This document shows positions 32,274 to 40,437 of a stretch of DNA of 64,000 nt, one piece after another. How positions within the stretch are numbered: the first letter of the stretch is position 1; every line of letters starts with the position of its first letter. The DNA is from Pseudomonadota bacterium (GTDB taxonomy: Bacteria; Desulfobacterota; Desulfarculia; Desulfarculales; Desulfarculaceae): assembly GCA_018896025.1 (NCBI GenBank), contig JAHIND010000021.1:55028-119027 (forward strand), in the 5' to 3' direction. A model generated the notes under the pieces. That model was not told where the DNA came from, searched no databases, and saw nothing but the letters and a program-made list of their open reading frames with translations. The position numbers and the translations under genes are program-made.

Positions 32274-33236
32274 TTACTGCCCGGCGTTAAAGGACATTTT
32301 TTCATTTAGCAGGCCCAACCTTTGGGAAAACTGCTGGATTTTAAGCACGGCTTTGTCCCATTTGCCGCCCTGGGCCATTGCATACAACTCGCTATGCGTT
32401 TTTATGACTAGATCAAGGACCTCGGCAACCTCCTTGTCTGGAGCCGCCTTTAATACTTTTTGTCCCGAGGTCGCGCATATATTAAACGCGAGTAATCGCG
32501 CGGTAGGTTCGGATACGGCACCCTCCATTTGTAAAGTTTTAAGGCACACCTTGTAATCATTTAAGTAGTTGCTTCTGGATGTGGAGGCGGCAAGTTTGGC
32601 TTCGTCTCGAAGCAACGCTAGCAGGCGATCCAAGCTGGGCTGAACCTCAATAATGGCCGTCTTCAACGCTTTCTCGCGCATGTAATCGGTAATATATTTA
32701 ACTATCTGAGAAATAGCTTGGCTTACCGCCCCTACCGGCCCGCTCAAGGAGGTTGCCTTGTCCAGGAAGTTCAATTGCCCTGTCACCTCGCTGACCTTGG
32801 CTAAGGTTTGTAATGAATTGTCAACCTCTCCCGTAAAGCCACTGATCTGTTCCTTCAAGGCATCCACGTTGTCGTCGGAAGCCAAAGCCTTCAGTGTCTT
32901 CCCGTAGAACTCCAACGATTGAAACGCCAGTATCCTTATCTCAAGCGATTTCTCCGAAATAACTTCGTAGCTATTTACCTGCGCACTATTCATTTTCAGC
33001 ACGCTTCTGTCGTTTTTGGCCAACAAATCCAACTGCCGCTTAACCCTCCAGCGTTCAGCATAAGATTCGCTTACGTTGTCCATCTGCTGAAAATAAACCT
33101 TCTTAGCGGTGTCGGTGGCTTCGTTGAATTTGGCCACGGGCTGTTTATAGGCGGTGGGGGCACAAGCGGCCAAAGATAATAAGCAGAAAAGCACCGCCGC
33201 TAGGACGAGGAATCTTTTCCCAAGGTTGCTAGGCAT
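32274..33236 (-). CDS. Helical lipoprotein, unknown function
   Basis: A 320-residue lipoprotein (LFCLLSLAACAPT, Cys about 24). The start ATG at 33236 follows AAGGAGC; the longer frame lacks a site. The mature protein is nearly all helix, with long amphipathic stretches and few cysteines (in KVCLKTL and FNICATSG), perhaps forming a helical bundle. Codon use is AT-richer than the chromosome around it. It is paired with a cytosolic coiled-coil protein, and transcribed away from MerR-mobA. Both may be a small horizontally acquired module. Confidence 0.75.
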   Translation of the reverse strand: MPSNLGKRFLVLAAVLFCLLSLAACAPTAYKQPVAKFNEATDTAKKVYFQQMDNVSESYAERWRVKRQLDLLAKNDRSVLKMNSAQVNSYEVISEKSLEIRILAFQSLEFYGKTLKALASDDNVDALKEQISGFTGEVDNSLQTLAKVSEVTGQLNFLDKATSLSGPVGAVSQAISQIVKYITDYMREKALKTAIIEVQPSLDRLLALLRDEAKLAASTSRSNYLNDYKVCLKTLQMEGAVSEPTARLLAFNICATSGQKVLKAAPDKEVAEVLDLVIKTHSELYAMAQGGKWDKAVLKIQQFSQRLGLLNEKMSFNAGQ

Positions 33237-33383
33237 GATCAATGCTCCTTTTTCATCCCGAACGGAATGGAAGATAGGCCCCAAACCACAAAACCCGGCC
33301 ACGAAGTATCATCGCAGCCGGGCGAGCATGGCCTGGGGGGCAGGCATCGAGGTCTATGCCTATACTAATAGCCTAATGCTAGT

Positions 33384-33398
33384 CTATGTTTCGCATAG
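33384..33398. promoter_or_regulatory. Dyad in the divergent MerR/lipoprotein intergenic region
   Basis: CTATG-tttcg-CATAG is a short perfect inverted repeat in the 268-bp AT-rich space (33237-33504). MerR regulators bind such dyads between -10 and -35 elements, so it is a candidate operator of the adjacent MerR gene. No strong flanking promoter is visible. Confidence 0.35.
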
Positions 33399-33504
33399 TG
33401 GTCAACATTAATCTTGCCACACTTTCCCGGCTGTGCTATTTGTGGGCACCCGTCTGCACGACATTTCGTCTATACCCTGGACCCCCAGGGCGTGGAGCAG
33501 CCTG

Positions 33505-33927
33505 ATGTACCTGATTAACGAGGTTTCCCGCAAGGTTGAGCTGAGTCAGAAGCGAATCCGCGAGTACGAAAAAGAGGGGTTCATCCTGCCCGAGCGCGAG
33601 GCCAACACCAACAACCGGCTTTACAGCGATTTCGAGGTCTCGCAGATACGGCGCATCAACTTCCTCATCCACGGGCGGGGTTTCACCCTGGCCTGTCTGC
33701 GCAACCTGATGGTGCTGGCCCCCTGCTGGAACATCTTCGCCTGCTCCCAAAAGGAGTCGTGCGCGGCCTACGCCGAACCCCATCGCCGCTGTTGGGAGAT
33801 CCGCCAGCACTCCTCCACCCTGTGCCCCGGCCCCTGCGAGCGCTGCGCGGTGTACCTGAACCGCGAGTACGCGGCCGAGCGGGTGCTGGAGCCTTCCGGC
33901 GGCGCGCCCATGGATCAGGAAAGCTGA
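33505..33927 (+). CDS. MerR-family regulator with Cys-rich C-terminus
   Basis: A 140-residue protein with an N-terminal MerR winged helix-turn-helix (INEVSRKVELSQKRIREYEKEGFILPEREANTNNRLY, residues 3-45). The usual dimerisation helix is followed by a tail with nine cysteines (APCWNIFACSQKESCAAY, RRCW, TLCPGPCERCAVY), suggesting metal or Fe-S sensing. The ATG at 33505 follows GGAGCAG; the longer frame to the left is not supported. Its stop overlaps the start of mobA (TGATG), so it is coupled to molybdenum cofactor maturation. A molybdate, tungstate or redox signal is inference. Confidence 0.85.
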   Translation: MYLINEVSRKVELSQKRIREYEKEGFILPEREANTNNRLYSDFEVSQIRRINFLIHGRGFTLACLRNLMVLAPCWNIFACSQKESCAAYAEPHRRCWEIRQHSSTLCPGPCERCAVYLNREYAAERVLEPSGGAPMDQES

Positions 33928-34550
33928 TGCGCCCCAAGCTCACCGCCGTGGTGCTGGCCGGAGGGCCGGGCAGACGCCTGGGCGGGGGCAAGCCCTGGCG
34001 CACCCTGGGCGGACGCCGCCTGGTGGACCTGGCCCTGGAGCGGGCCCGGGAGCTGTGCCCCCAGGTGCTGGTGGCCGCGGCCGACTGCGCCGATTTCGCC
34101 GACCTCTCCTGCCCCGTGGTGGCCGACCGCTGGCCGGGCCAGGGGCCTCTGGCCGCCCTGGTCACCGTGTTCCTGGACACCCCGGCCACCTCGGTGCTGC
34201 TGTTGCCGGTGGACGCTCCCCTGATGCGCCCGGCCCTGCTCAGTCGCATCCTGGAGCTGAGCGCCGGGCAAAAGGCGGTGTGCTGCCAGGGCCCCGGCGG
34301 GATGGAGCCCTTGATGGCCTGGTACAGCCGCGAGTGCCTGCCCTGCGCCCAAAAACTGGTCCAGGACGGGGAGCGGCGGCCCCACCGGCTGCTTCGGCAG
34401 GTGGGAGCCTACACCATGAGCCGGGAAGAGGTGGCCCTGGTGGACCCCGACGACCTGAGCTTCATCAACGTGAACTTCCCCCAGGACCTGGAGCGCGCCG
34501 AGCGCATCGCCGCCGAACGTGGGCTTTTTGACACACCGGAGAGGGCGTAG
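33927..34550 (+). CDS. mobA: Molybdenum cofactor guanylyltransferase
   Basis: A 207-residue MobA that attaches GMP to molybdopterin, giving the bis-MGD cofactor of formate dehydrogenases and other DMSO-reductase enzymes. The N-terminal nucleotide loop LAGGPGRRLGGGKPW, the central DRWPGQGPLAALVT and the metal-binding LLPVDAPLM are all typical. It overlaps the MerR gene by one base. In an anaerobe, MGD would serve formate dehydrogenase or sulfur and nitrogen reductases. Confidence 0.92.
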   Translation: MRPKLTAVVLAGGPGRRLGGGKPWRTLGGRRLVDLALERARELCPQVLVAAADCADFADLSCPVVADRWPGQGPLAALVTVFLDTPATSVLLLPVDAPLMRPALLSRILELSAGQKAVCCQGPGGMEPLMAWYSRECLPCAQKLVQDGERRPHRLLRQVGAYTMSREEVALVDPDDLSFINVNFPQDLERAERIAAERGLFDTPERA

Positions 34551-34688
34551 TGTGGGTTTCGCCCCCCAACGACAGGAAAACAGGGGACTTTGCCGCCCCC
34601 ATCACCGTTAGACGGTCCAAACATAATTTGTTTGCAATATTGTATCATTAGCCGCATCTTTTTCCTCCGAACGACAAAGGCGAACTTG

Positions 34689-34704
34689 TGGCACGCTAAT
34701 TGCT
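34689..34704 (+). promoter_or_regulatory. Sigma-54 promoter of lpxC
   Basis: TGGCAC-GCTAA-TTGCT matches the -24/-12 consensus TGGCAC-N5-TTGCW exactly. It lies 44 bases before the lpxC ATG, giving a leader of about 35 bases. Small dyads upstream, ACATAATTTGT (34621-34631) and CAATATTG (34635-34642), could be activator sites. The activator may be the NtrX-like regulator encoded at 38090. Confidence 0.82.
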
Positions 34705-34747
34705 ACTATTCCTGCCCAGAGTTATGTCCGCACGAGGAGCCGACTTA

Positions 34748-35674
34748 ATGAACCAACACCAGCGCACCCTAATGCGCCCTGTATCCTGCACCGGAATAGG
34801 ACTGCACAGCGGCAGAACCGTGAACCTTTGCCTACGCCCGGCGGAAACAGACACCGGAGTGATGTTCAAGCGCTCCGACCTGCCCGCCTCTCCCCTTATC
34901 CCCGCCGACGTCAATCACGTGGTCTCCACCGACCTGTCCACCACCGTGGGCATGGACGGAGTTACCATCTCCACGGTGGAGCACCTGCTCTCGGCCCTAT
35001 CGGGCCTGGGGGTGGACAACGTGCTGGTGGAGGTGGACGCGCCCGAGATCCCCATCATGGACGGCTCGGCCGCGCCCTTCGTGTTTTTGATGCGCGGAGC
35101 CGGCTTCACCTCCCAGGGCAAGCCCCGGCAGTATTACCGGGTCAAGCGGGAGGTCGAGGTGTCTGAAAACGGCAAGAGCATCAAGGTGTCCCCCAACAAA
35201 AAGCTCAAGGTGGACTTCACCATAGAGTTTGAGCATCCCTTGATCCACCGCCAAAAGATGGGCTTCGTCCTGGACGAGCGGGGCTACGACAAGGAGATCA
35301 GCCGGGCGCGCACCTTCGGGTTCTTGCGCGACATGCGCTATCTGCACGAAAACGGCCTGGCCCTGGGCGGCAGCCTGGACAACGCCGTGGTCCTGGACAA
35401 CTACCAGGTGCTAAACGAGGACGGCCTGCGCTTCCCCGACGAGTTCGTGCGCCACAAGGTGCTGGACTTCATCGGCGACCTGGCCATGGTCGGGCGCCCC
35501 ATCGTGGGGGCCTTCACCGCCCATAAGTCCGGCCACGCCCTGAACAACAGGCTGTTCCGCAAGTTCTTGGCCGACCCCACCGCCTGGGAGCTGGTGACCC
35601 CCAGCCTCAAGGACATCCCCGAATTCTCCCAAGAGCCCCTGCCCCTGTTCGACCGGGTGGCGGCCACCGCCTAA
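34748..35674 (+). CDS. lpxC: UDP-3-O-acyl-N-acetylglucosamine deacetylase
   Basis: A 308-residue LpxC, the committed and usually regulated step of lipid A synthesis. The zinc ligands fall at the expected places: His79 (TVEHLLSAL), His236 and Asp240 (HKVLDFIGDLAM), with the catalytic His263 in HKSGHALNN; numbering is within two residues of E. coli. The ATG at 34748 follows CGAGGAGC. It has its own sigma-54 promoter and terminator, so it is a single transcriptional unit next to a sigma-54 two-component system. Confidence 0.97.
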   Translation: MNQHQRTLMRPVSCTGIGLHSGRTVNLCLRPAETDTGVMFKRSDLPASPLIPADVNHVVSTDLSTTVGMDGVTISTVEHLLSALSGLGVDNVLVEVDAPEIPIMDGSAAPFVFLMRGAGFTSQGKPRQYYRVKREVEVSENGKSIKVSPNKKLKVDFTIEFEHPLIHRQKMGFVLDERGYDKEISRARTFGFLRDMRYLHENGLALGGSLDNAVVLDNYQVLNEDGLRFPDEFVRHKVLDFIGDLAMVGRPIVGAFTAHKSGHALNNRLFRKFLADPTAWELVTPSLKDIPEFSQEPLPLFDRVAATA

Positions 35675-35698
35675 AACCCCGGCCCGCAAGCATTCCCA

Positions 35699-35726
35699 CG
35701 CCCCGGCACCCGCCGGGGCGTTTTTT
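35699..35726 (+). terminator. Intrinsic terminator after lpxC
   Basis: A 9-bp perfect stem (35699-35707 with 35712-35720) with four-base loop, followed by TTTTTT. It insulates lpxC from the histidine kinase gene downstream. Confidence 0.93.
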
Positions 35727-35820
35727 GTGGCCCGCCTCACCGCTTGCCAGGTCGGGCCACCTAACGTAACATAGCCTTGTCGCTAAACATGTCCCGTCCA
35801 AACCAGGCGAGGGCCCCCAA

Positions 35821-38079
35821 GTGGCTGACACGGCCGAGCTGGAGCGCAGCAAAGAGATCAGGCGCCGCAAGCGCGAGCGCATCATCATCGTCATCACCCT
35901 GATCCTGGTGGCGGCCATCACCTATGCCGAGACCCAGGTGGTGGACATGGCCCAGGGCCAGCCCCTGGGCAGTTCCCTCTTGGTATTCGCCCTGATCAAC
36001 GTCAACGCCCTGCTTCTGCTCTTGGTCATCTTCCTGGTGTTCCGCAACCTGGTGAAGATGACCATGGAGCGGCGCAAGGGGGTGTGGGGGGCCCGGCTGC
36101 GCACCAAGCTGGTGGGCACCTTCGTGCTCTTATCCCTGGCGCCCACCATCCTGCTTTTGTTCGCGGCCTTCCAGTTCGTGGGCGCGTCCATGGAATACTG
36201 GTTCAGCGCCCAGGTGGAAAAAAGCCTCTTCGACGCCATGGAGGTGTCCGACGCCTACAGCCAGCAGCTGGCCGCCGAGTCCAGCCACTTCGCCGGGGTC
36301 TTGGCCGTCGAGCTGCAACGCCGGGGCTACCGCCTGTCGCGGGCCGACGAGAAGCTGGACGAGCTTCTGGAGAGCCGCCGGGCCCTTTTTGACTTGGCCG
36401 GGGCCAAGGTGTTCTCCGACGACCTGAAGCTCTTGGCCCAGGCCACCCAGAGCGGCACCCACGCCAGCCACCTCCAGGGCCTGCCCATGGAAATGCTCAG
36501 CCGCTCCATCTCCACCGGCCTGCCGCTGACCCACCTGCAGCCCGCCCCCACCGGGGACTACGCGGCGGCCATCCAGCCGGTGGTGCTACCCCGCAAGGAC
36601 ATGAAGCCCAAGGTGATCGGCGCGGTGGTGGCCTTTCAGCTGCTTCCCCCCGGGGCCCTTGCCCGCAGCCGGCAGGTGCGCAGGGGCCTGGAGGGCTACC
36701 GCCAGCTCAAGGCCTTCAAGGAGCCCATCCGCACCAACCTGTTCATCACCCTGTCCATCGTCACCCTGCTCATCGTCTTCGTGGCCACCTGGCTGGGCTT
36801 CCGCCTGGCCCGGACCATCACCGACCCCCTGCGGGAGGTGGCCGAGGGCACCCAGCGGGTGGCCGGGGGCAACTACGACTTTCACATCGCCGGGGCCGGG
36901 CCCGACGAGATCGGCACCCTGGTCAACGCCTTCAACCGCATGACCGCCGACCTCAAGACCTCCAAGGCACGCCTGGACGAGGCCCAGACCGAGATGCGCC
37001 GCACCAACCTGGAGCTGGACCGGCGGCGGCGCTACATGGAGATCGTCTTAAAAAGCGTGGCCGCCGGCGTCATCACCGTGGACGCCGAGGGCAAGGTGGC
37101 CACCATCAACCCCTCGGCCGAGCGCCTCTTGAAGGTGCAGGCGGGCGCGGTGCTGGGCCATCCCTGGCGGGAACTGGTGGACGGAGAAAACCGCACCCTC
37201 ATAGAGCGGATGCTCGGCGGGCTGATCCCCGGCGGGGCGGGCACCATCGACCAGCAGGTGCGCCTGACCCTGGGCGGGGAGAGCCTGTCGCTGATGGTGC
37301 ACCTGGGCCTGCTCAAGGACGAGCAGGGGCACAACCTGGGCATGGTGGTGGTGTTCGAGGACCTGAGCGAGCTGGAAAAGGCCCAGCGCATGGCCGCCTG
37401 GCGCGAGGTGGCCCGGCGCATCGCCCACGAGGTGAAAAACCCGCTCACCCCCATCAAGCTCAGCGCCCAGCGGCTCATGCGCCGCTACGGGGAGCAGATT
37501 CCCGAGGGCGACATGGTTTTCGACGAGTGCACCCGCACCATCGTGCAGCAGGTGGAGGAGCTACGCCGCCTGGTCAACGAGTTCTCCACCTTCGCCCGCC
37601 TGCCCGCGGCCAACCCCGCTCCGGCCGATCTCACGGTAATCGCCGCCGACGCGGTGAGCCTGTTCAAGGGCGGCCACCCCGAGGTGAACCTGGAGCTGGA
37701 GGTGGAGAGCAGGATCCCGGTGTTCGAGCTGGACCGGGAGCAGATGTCCCGGGTGCTCATCAACCTTTTGGACAACGCCGTGGCCGCGGTGCAAAAGAGC
37801 GAGCCGCCCCGCCAGGTGGTGGTGCGCCTGAGCTACGACGAGATACTCAACATGGTGCGCCTGGAGGTGGAGGACAGCGGGCCGGGGGTGTCCCCGGAAG
37901 ACAAGATCCGCCTGTTCGAGCCCTACTTCTCCACCAAGAAGGGGGGCACCGGCCTGGGGCTGACCATAGTCAGCACCATCGTGGCCGACCACAACGGCTA
38001 CGTGCGGGTGCAGGACAACCAGCCCACCGGGGCGCGCATGATAGTGGAGCTGCCCGCCAGGGGCGCGCGGGGAGCATAG
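35821..38079 (+). CDS. NtrY-like sensor histidine kinase
   Basis: A 752-residue membrane kinase. Helices near 20-40 and 50-80 are followed by a third near 105 and a periplasmic region; a further helix at 305-325 leads into HAMP (about 330-380), PAS (405-515) and HisKA with ARRIAHEVKNPLTPIKLSAQRL. That extended H-box, with the 'NPLTPI' and 'LSAQRL' residues, is characteristic of NtrY. The ATPase G boxes are DSGPGVS and GGTGLGLTI. The GTG start at 35821 follows GCGAGGG. The response regulator follows after 10 bases. Together they form an NtrYX-like system, which senses nitrogen, redox or envelope state in other bacteria. Confidence 0.93.
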   Translation: MADTAELERSKEIRRRKRERIIIVITLILVAAITYAETQVVDMAQGQPLGSSLLVFALINVNALLLLLVIFLVFRNLVKMTMERRKGVWGARLRTKLVGTFVLLSLAPTILLLFAAFQFVGASMEYWFSAQVEKSLFDAMEVSDAYSQQLAAESSHFAGVLAVELQRRGYRLSRADEKLDELLESRRALFDLAGAKVFSDDLKLLAQATQSGTHASHLQGLPMEMLSRSISTGLPLTHLQPAPTGDYAAAIQPVVLPRKDMKPKVIGAVVAFQLLPPGALARSRQVRRGLEGYRQLKAFKEPIRTNLFITLSIVTLLIVFVATWLGFRLARTITDPLREVAEGTQRVAGGNYDFHIAGAGPDEIGTLVNAFNRMTADLKTSKARLDEAQTEMRRTNLELDRRRRYMEIVLKSVAAGVITVDAEGKVATINPSAERLLKVQAGAVLGHPWRELVDGENRTLIERMLGGLIPGGAGTIDQQVRLTLGGESLSLMVHLGLLKDEQGHNLGMVVVFEDLSELEKAQRMAAWREVARRIAHEVKNPLTPIKLSAQRLMRRYGEQIPEGDMVFDECTRTIVQQVEELRRLVNEFSTFARLPAANPAPADLTVIAADAVSLFKGGHPEVNLELEVESRIPVFELDREQMSRVLINLLDNAVAAVQKSEPPRQVVVRLSYDEILNMVRLEVEDSGPGVSPEDKIRLFEPYFSTKKGGTGLGLTIVSTIVADHNGYVRVQDNQPTGARMIVELPARGARGA

Positions 38080-38089
38080 GAGAATAGCC

Positions 38090-39454
38090 TTGTTGGCCCA
38101 AGTGCTGATCGTGGACGACGAGCCATCCATCCGTTCCAGCCTGGGGGGAATCCTCTCGGACGAGGGCTACGAGATCACCCAGGCCCCGGACGGCGAGAGC
38201 GCCCTGGCCCTGCTGGAGCAGGAGGTCCCGGACATCATGCTCTTGGACGTGTGGCTGCCGGGCATCGACGGCCTGCAGGTCTTGGAGCGGGTGAAGAAGC
38301 GCCTGCCCGAGCTGCCGGTGGTGATGATCTCGGGCCACGGTACGGTGGAGACGGCGGTGAAGGCCACCCGCCTGGGAGCCTACGACTTCATCGAAAAGCC
38401 CCTGGACATGGACAAGATCCTTTTGGCGGTGCGCAACGGCCTGGCCATGAGCCGCCTCACCGAGGAGAACCTCCTGCTCAGGGCCAAGGCCGAGGCCCCT
38501 TCCATCACCGGCTCCAGCCCGGCCATCCAGCAAGTGCGCCGGGCCATCGGCCAGGTGGCCCCCACCGACTCCTGGGTGCTCATCACCGGGGAAAACGGCA
38601 CCGGCAAGGAGCTGGTGGCCCACGCCATCCACCGCCAGAGCAGGCGGGCGGCCCACGCCTTCGTGGACGTGAACTGCGCGGCCATCCCCGAAGAGCTCAT
38701 CGAGAGCGAGCTGTTCGGCCATGAGAAGGGGGCCTTCACCGGGGCCACCGGCAAAAAGCGCGGCAAGTTCGACCTGGCCCACCAGGGCACCCTGTTCCTG
38801 GACGAGATCGCGGACATGAGCCTCAAAACCCAGGCCAAGATTCTGCGCATCCTCCAGGAGCAGCGCTTCGAGCGGGTGGGGGGCACCAAGACCATCTCCG
38901 TGGACGTGCGGGTCTTGGCCGCCACCAACAAGGACCTGCACCAGGAGATGGCGGCGGGCCGCTTTCGCGAGGACCTTTTCTACCGACTCAACGTGATCCC
39001 CATTCAGGTGCCCCCGCTCCGGGAGCGCTCCGGCGACGTGCCCGAGCTGGCCGCCGACTTTTTGCAGCACCTGGCGATCAAGCACAACCAGCCGGTGAAG
39101 CGCTTCACCCCCCAGGCCCTGGAGGTGCTGGGGGCTCAACCATGGCCCGGCAACGTGCGCGAGGTAAAGAACCTGGTGGAGCGCATGTGGATCCTCTGCC
39201 CGGACCGGGAGATCGGCCTGGACGACCTGCCCCCGGAGATCAGCGGGTCCGCCGCCCCGGCCGGGCCCCCGCCCGAGCTGTTCGCCGGAGACTTCAAGAA
39301 CGCCAAGGCCGCCTTTGAAAAGGCCTATTTGGAAAGCAAGCTGAACCAGAACCAGGGCAACGTTTCGCGCACCGCCGAGGAGGTGGGCCTGGAGCGCAGC
39401 CATCTGCACAAGAAGCTCAAAAGCCTGGGCATCAAGACCGGCAACGGAGATTAG
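38090..39454 (+). CDS. NtrX-like sigma-54-dependent response regulator
   Basis: A 454-residue bacterial enhancer-binding protein. It has a receiver domain (LIVDDEPSIR, phospho-acceptor in IMLLDVWLPG, KPL lysine), then an AAA+ domain with Walker A GENGTGKE, the sigma-54 contact loop GAFTGAT, Walker B GTLFLDEIADM and R-finger region, then a Fis-type DNA-binding helix (NVSRTAEEVGLERSHLHKKLKSLG). The start is a TTG with AGGAGA upstream. It should activate sigma-54 promoters; the nearest is that of lpxC, 3.4 kb upstream. Confidence 0.94.
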   Translation: MLAQVLIVDDEPSIRSSLGGILSDEGYEITQAPDGESALALLEQEVPDIMLLDVWLPGIDGLQVLERVKKRLPELPVVMISGHGTVETAVKATRLGAYDFIEKPLDMDKILLAVRNGLAMSRLTEENLLLRAKAEAPSITGSSPAIQQVRRAIGQVAPTDSWVLITGENGTGKELVAHAIHRQSRRAAHAFVDVNCAAIPEELIESELFGHEKGAFTGATGKKRGKFDLAHQGTLFLDEIADMSLKTQAKILRILQEQRFERVGGTKTISVDVRVLAATNKDLHQEMAAGRFREDLFYRLNVIPIQVPPLRERSGDVPELAADFLQHLAIKHNQPVKRFTPQALEVLGAQPWPGNVREVKNLVERMWILCPDREIGLDDLPPEISGSAAPAGPPPELFAGDFKNAKAAFEKAYLESKLNQNQGNVSRTAEEVGLERSHLHKKLKSLGIKTGNGD

Positions 39455-39456
39455 GC

Positions 39457-39891
39457 ATGGACCCGGAACAAATCTACCCCACCACGGTTCCTTCATGCCT
39501 GAGCCTGGATGAGGCCAAGGCCATGGTGGCCGGATTCGTCCAGGCCTTTCACAGCCAGGACGTGGATTCCCTGGCCCAGGGCTGGACCGAGGACGTGGTG
39601 ATCCGCTTCGCCGACCTGCCCGAGATACGAGGCAAGCAGGCGGCCAAGCAGTGGGTGGCCTCGCGCTTCGCCCGCCAGCGGGACTATCGCCTGGTCAAGA
39701 CCTTCCAGGCGGTGACAGGCGACATCTTGGGCGACTCTTGGACCGGCGCCTGGACCGACGCCCAGACCGGCAAAAAGATGCAGGGCAAGGGCATGGAGTT
39801 CCTCACCCTGCGCGGCGGCAAAATCGCGGTGTGGGAGGCGGTGTTCAACGTGTGGGAGCAGGGCGCCGAAGGCTCCACGCCTATTACTTAG
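39457..39891 (+). CDS. NTF2-like (SnoaL-type) protein
   Basis: A 144-residue protein with the NTF2 cone fold: an N-terminal helix pair (DEAKAMVAGFVQAFHSQDVDSLAQGWTEDVVIRFADLPEIRGKQA) then a curved sheet (TGDILGDSWTGAWTDAQTGKKMQGKGMEFLTLRGGKIAVWEAVFNVWE). These domains hold small hydrophobic ligands or act as small enzymes such as isomerases and dehydratases. It begins two bases after the NtrX-like stop, so it is in the same operon. It might bind a signal ligand, but this is inference. Confidence 0.85.
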   Translation: MDPEQIYPTTVPSCLSLDEAKAMVAGFVQAFHSQDVDSLAQGWTEDVVIRFADLPEIRGKQAAKQWVASRFARQRDYRLVKTFQAVTGDILGDSWTGAWTDAQTGKKMQGKGMEFLTLRGGKIAVWEAVFNVWEQGAEGSTPIT

Positions 39892-39950
39892 GCGGCTGCG
39901 CCCCGGCGCCGCGGCTCGGGTCTCACGCGTCCTGTGCCGCCGAAAAAAGA

Positions 39951-40021
39951 GGGCGGGGATAAACCCCGCCCCTACACCCGGGAAAAGGCTCTTTATGTAG
40001 GGGCGGGGTTTATCCCCGCCC
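39951..40021. repeat. Long palindrome of the GGGGATAAACCCC family
   Basis: The 25 bases at 39951-39975 are the exact reverse complement of 39997-40021. Each arm is itself near-palindromic (GGGCGGGGATAAACCCCGCC). The same arrangement, with imperfect arms, recurs at 63541-63611. Confidence 0.92.
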
Positions 40022-40385
40022 GAGAGTATTTGTCTCCATTGATCACGCGGCGCTGAAACCATCTCGTCCCGAGCTCCCCGCCGGGTCGCCAACGCCTCGC
40101 ACATCACATTATTCCAATAGCCGTCATGGCGAGGAGCGGCCGAGGCAAGGGCCTGGAAAACAAGGCCCGTTCTCCCGCCGCGACATGGCCATCTTCCGTC
40201 TCCCTCGTCATGCCGGAACTCACCAGACACGGCCCAGCCAACCGCCACACCCCAAGCCGTCCCGCTCGGGGAAAATCGAAGATCACCACGTCGCATCTCC
40301 CCGGAGATGCTCCTCGTGATGACATCTATTGCTGGATCGGTGACGGCGCGATACTTGTCGGGCTTCGCCTTGCTCCAAACAAAAC

Positions 40386-40413
40386 GCCCGCTCCCCCGGT
40401 CGGGGAAGCGGGC
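40386..40413 (-). terminator. Terminator of the PEP-CTERM gene
   Basis: A GC-rich stem of about 11 bp (40386-40397 with 40402-40413) is followed in the minus direction by GTTTTGTTT. In the plus direction a T-run also follows. Confidence 0.8.
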
Positions 40414-40437
40414 GGCGTATTTTTATGCGGGCGGGAG

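Larger units (their letters stand above)
39892..40437. other. Repeat-rich intergenic region, no gene seen
   Basis: The region holds a perfect long inverted repeat (39951-40021), a degenerate minus-strand relative of the 40-bp GCTTCGTCGCTACG repeat (40121-40148), and the terminator of the PEP-CTERM gene. The remainder shows no recognisable coding sequence; frames there are short and lack ribosome sites. Confidence 0.7.
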
